The position numbers and the translations under genes are program-made. From NCBI RefSeq assembly GCF_004217185.1, contig NZ_SHKL01000001.1, positions 867,001 through 931,000 on the forward strand: a stretch of DNA of 64,000 nucleotides, read 5' to 3'. The notes under the pieces are model-generated. The model saw only the letters and a list, made by a program, of their open reading frames with translations, ran no database searches and was not told the origin of the DNA. The stretch is from Pseudonocardia sediminis. GTDB taxonomy: Bacteria > Actinomycetota > Actinomycetes > Mycobacteriales > Pseudonocardiaceae. Positions 63,014 to 64,000 of this stretch are shown here, one piece after another. How positions within the stretch are numbered: the stretch's first letter is position 1; each line of letters begins with the position of its first letter.

Positions 63014-64000
63014 CGGCCACCTCCGCGGTGTGGGTGTCGATCGGGTGGGTGTCGATCGGGCTCGGTTCGTGGTCGCGCCAGCCGACCGGGAGCAGGTGGT
63101 CCAGGACGTCGTCGACGGTCACCGCGCCGAGCAGGTGGTCCTGCGGGTCGACGACCGGTCCGGCGACCAGGTTGTAGGTGGCGAAGTAGCGGGTCACCTC
63201 GCCCAGCGACGCGTCCGGCCCGAGCTGGGGCAGCTCGGAGTCCACCATGCCTGCGACCAGCTCGAACGGCGCCGCGCGCAACAGCTGCTGGGCGTGCACG
63301 CAGCCCAGGTACCGCCCGGTCGGCGTGGCCGAGGGCGGGCGGCAGACGAACACCATACTCGCCAGCGCGGGCGGGATGTCCGGGTTGCGGACGCGGGCCA
63401 GGGCCTCGGCGACCGTCGCGTCCGGGTTCAGCGTGATCGGCTCCGGGGTCATCAGGCCGCCCGCGGTGTTCCACTCGTAGCGCATCAGCCGCCGGACCGG
63501 CTCGGACTCGTCGGGCTCCATCAGCTCGAGCAGCCGTCCGGCCTCCTCGTCGGGCAGCTCGCCGAGCAGGTCGGCGGCGTCGTCGGGGGCCATCGCCTCC
63601 AGTACGTCGGCGGCGCGCTCGGAGTGCAGGTAGCCGAGCAGGACGCGCTGGTCGGACTCCGAGAGCTCCTCGAACACGTCGGCGAGACGCTCGTCGTCGA
63701 GGGCGTCGACGACCTGGCGCTGGCGCTCGCGCGGCAGCTCGGACAGTGCGGCCGCGACGTCGGCGGGGCGCATCGTCTCGAACACCGTGAGCAGCCGGTC
63801 GGTGCCCTGCCGGTCGGAGATGCCCAGGCCCTGCGCGGCCGACCAGGCCACGACGTCGACGTGCCCGCGACGCCGCGTGAGACGGCCCGTGCGGCCGGTG
63901 CGCACGGCCAGGCGTCCGATCGCCCAGTCCCGGGTCCGGGTGGGTTCGATCGCGGCGTCGACGACCACACCCACCTCGCCGGAGTCCCGCAGCGTCACCG
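63006..64000 (-). CDS. MgtE-N/CBS domain protein (5' part beyond window)
   Basis: The visible 331 residues hold the end of an N-terminal region (PRC-barrel-like strands DAAIEPTRTRDWAIGRLAV), an MgtE N-terminal helical repeat (ELPRERQRQVVDALDDERLADV to LELMEPDESEPVRRLM) and two CBS domains. No MgtE membrane domain is present, so it is not itself the Mg channel. It matches the position and composition of Rv1232c; that protein has about 100 more N-terminal residues, so the GTG at 63998 is likely internal. C-terminal repeat PIDTHPIDTH. Confidence 0.83.
   Translation of the reverse strand, partial: VTLRDSGEVGVVVDAAIEPTRTRDWAIGRLAVRTGRTGRLTRRRGHVDVVAWSAAQGLGISDRQGTDRLLTVFETMRPADVAAALSELPRERQRQVVDALDDERLADVFEELSESDQRVLLGYLHSERAADVLEAMAPDDAADLLGELPDEEAGRLLELMEPDESEPVRRLMRYEWNTAGGLMTPEPITLNPDATVAEALARVRNPDIPPALASMVFVCRPPSATPTGRYLGCVHAQQLLRAAPFELVAGMVDSELPQLGPDASLGEVTRYFATYNLVAGPVVDPQDHLLGAVTVDDVLDHLLPVGWRDHEPSPIDTHPIDTHTAEVADA

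Noticed and set aside
63998..64000. GTG at 63998 as the real start of the MgtE-N/CBS protein
   Set aside because: Homologues have a longer N-terminal region, so the gene most likely begins beyond the window.

Overview
The window is high-GC actinobacterial DNA. Codon third positions are almost all G or C, GTG and TTG starts are frequent, and neighbouring genes often overlap by 4 nt (ATGA, GTGA or TTGA). It carries mycothiol biosynthesis (mshB), an LpqW-type lipoprotein, the actinobacterial forms of DapC, DapD and DapE, a DUF3117 gene and a SigE-RseA-HtrA-TatB block. From typA to the right edge the order typA-lpqW ... mshB ... fdxC-dapC ... dapD/dapE-LOG-DivIVA-tag-DUF3117-glgA/glgC-methyltransferase-sigE-rseA-htrA-tatB ... 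mrp-marR-DUF1003-MgtE/CBS follows, as far as I recall it, the Mycobacterium tuberculosis Rv1165 to Rv1232c backbone. A Pseudonocardia-like member of the Pseudonocardiaceae fits best, but the genus is an inference.

Layout: 1-10 kb holds mixed metabolic and membrane genes, including a divergent ilvY/ilvC pair whose KARI is of the long plant-like class, and a coupled pair of envelope-type proteins, one with a very long Gly/Pro-rich region. 10-18 kb holds mscL, a type I DAHP synthase behind a clear aromatic-amino-acid leader peptide and attenuator, a nitrilase-family amidohydrolase, pterin dehydratase, a small-gene plus frameshifted-gene pair, an ABC-2 exporter, an SRPBCC-Nudix fusion and an AbiEi-like protein. 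18.7-29 kb is typA, lpqW and a five-gene oligopeptide ABC operon. 29-40 kb is a MarR-MFS operon, tsaD, mshB with two small partners, fdxC-dapC-MFS, a CHAD protein and dapD. A 577-bp non-coding stretch with a repeat/inverted-repeat element lies before dapE.

41-52 kb is housekeeping: dapE, two LOG-family enzymes, DivIVA-like protein, tag, DUF3117, glgA/glgC, and the sigma-E envelope-stress block. 52.7-60.5 kb is the main accessory cluster: amidase, 2-hydroxyacid dehydrogenase, DUF3830 protein, two tandem maleate-isomerase-like proteins, a GntR/FCD regulator, an AEC-family permease and a class III aminotransferase. Three near-identical palindromes built on ATTGTCGACAA (one CA variant) sit in its promoters, so the cluster looks like a single small-molecule catabolic regulon whose substrate is not known. 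The window ends in mrp, a MarR regulator, DUF1003 and a truncated MgtE-N/CBS protein.

A shared feature is leaderless initiation: many start codons lie 5-8 nt after a TANNNT hexamer and have no Shine-Dalgarno sequence. This was used to choose several starts. Functions are assigned from motifs and family knowledge only; no database search was possible.
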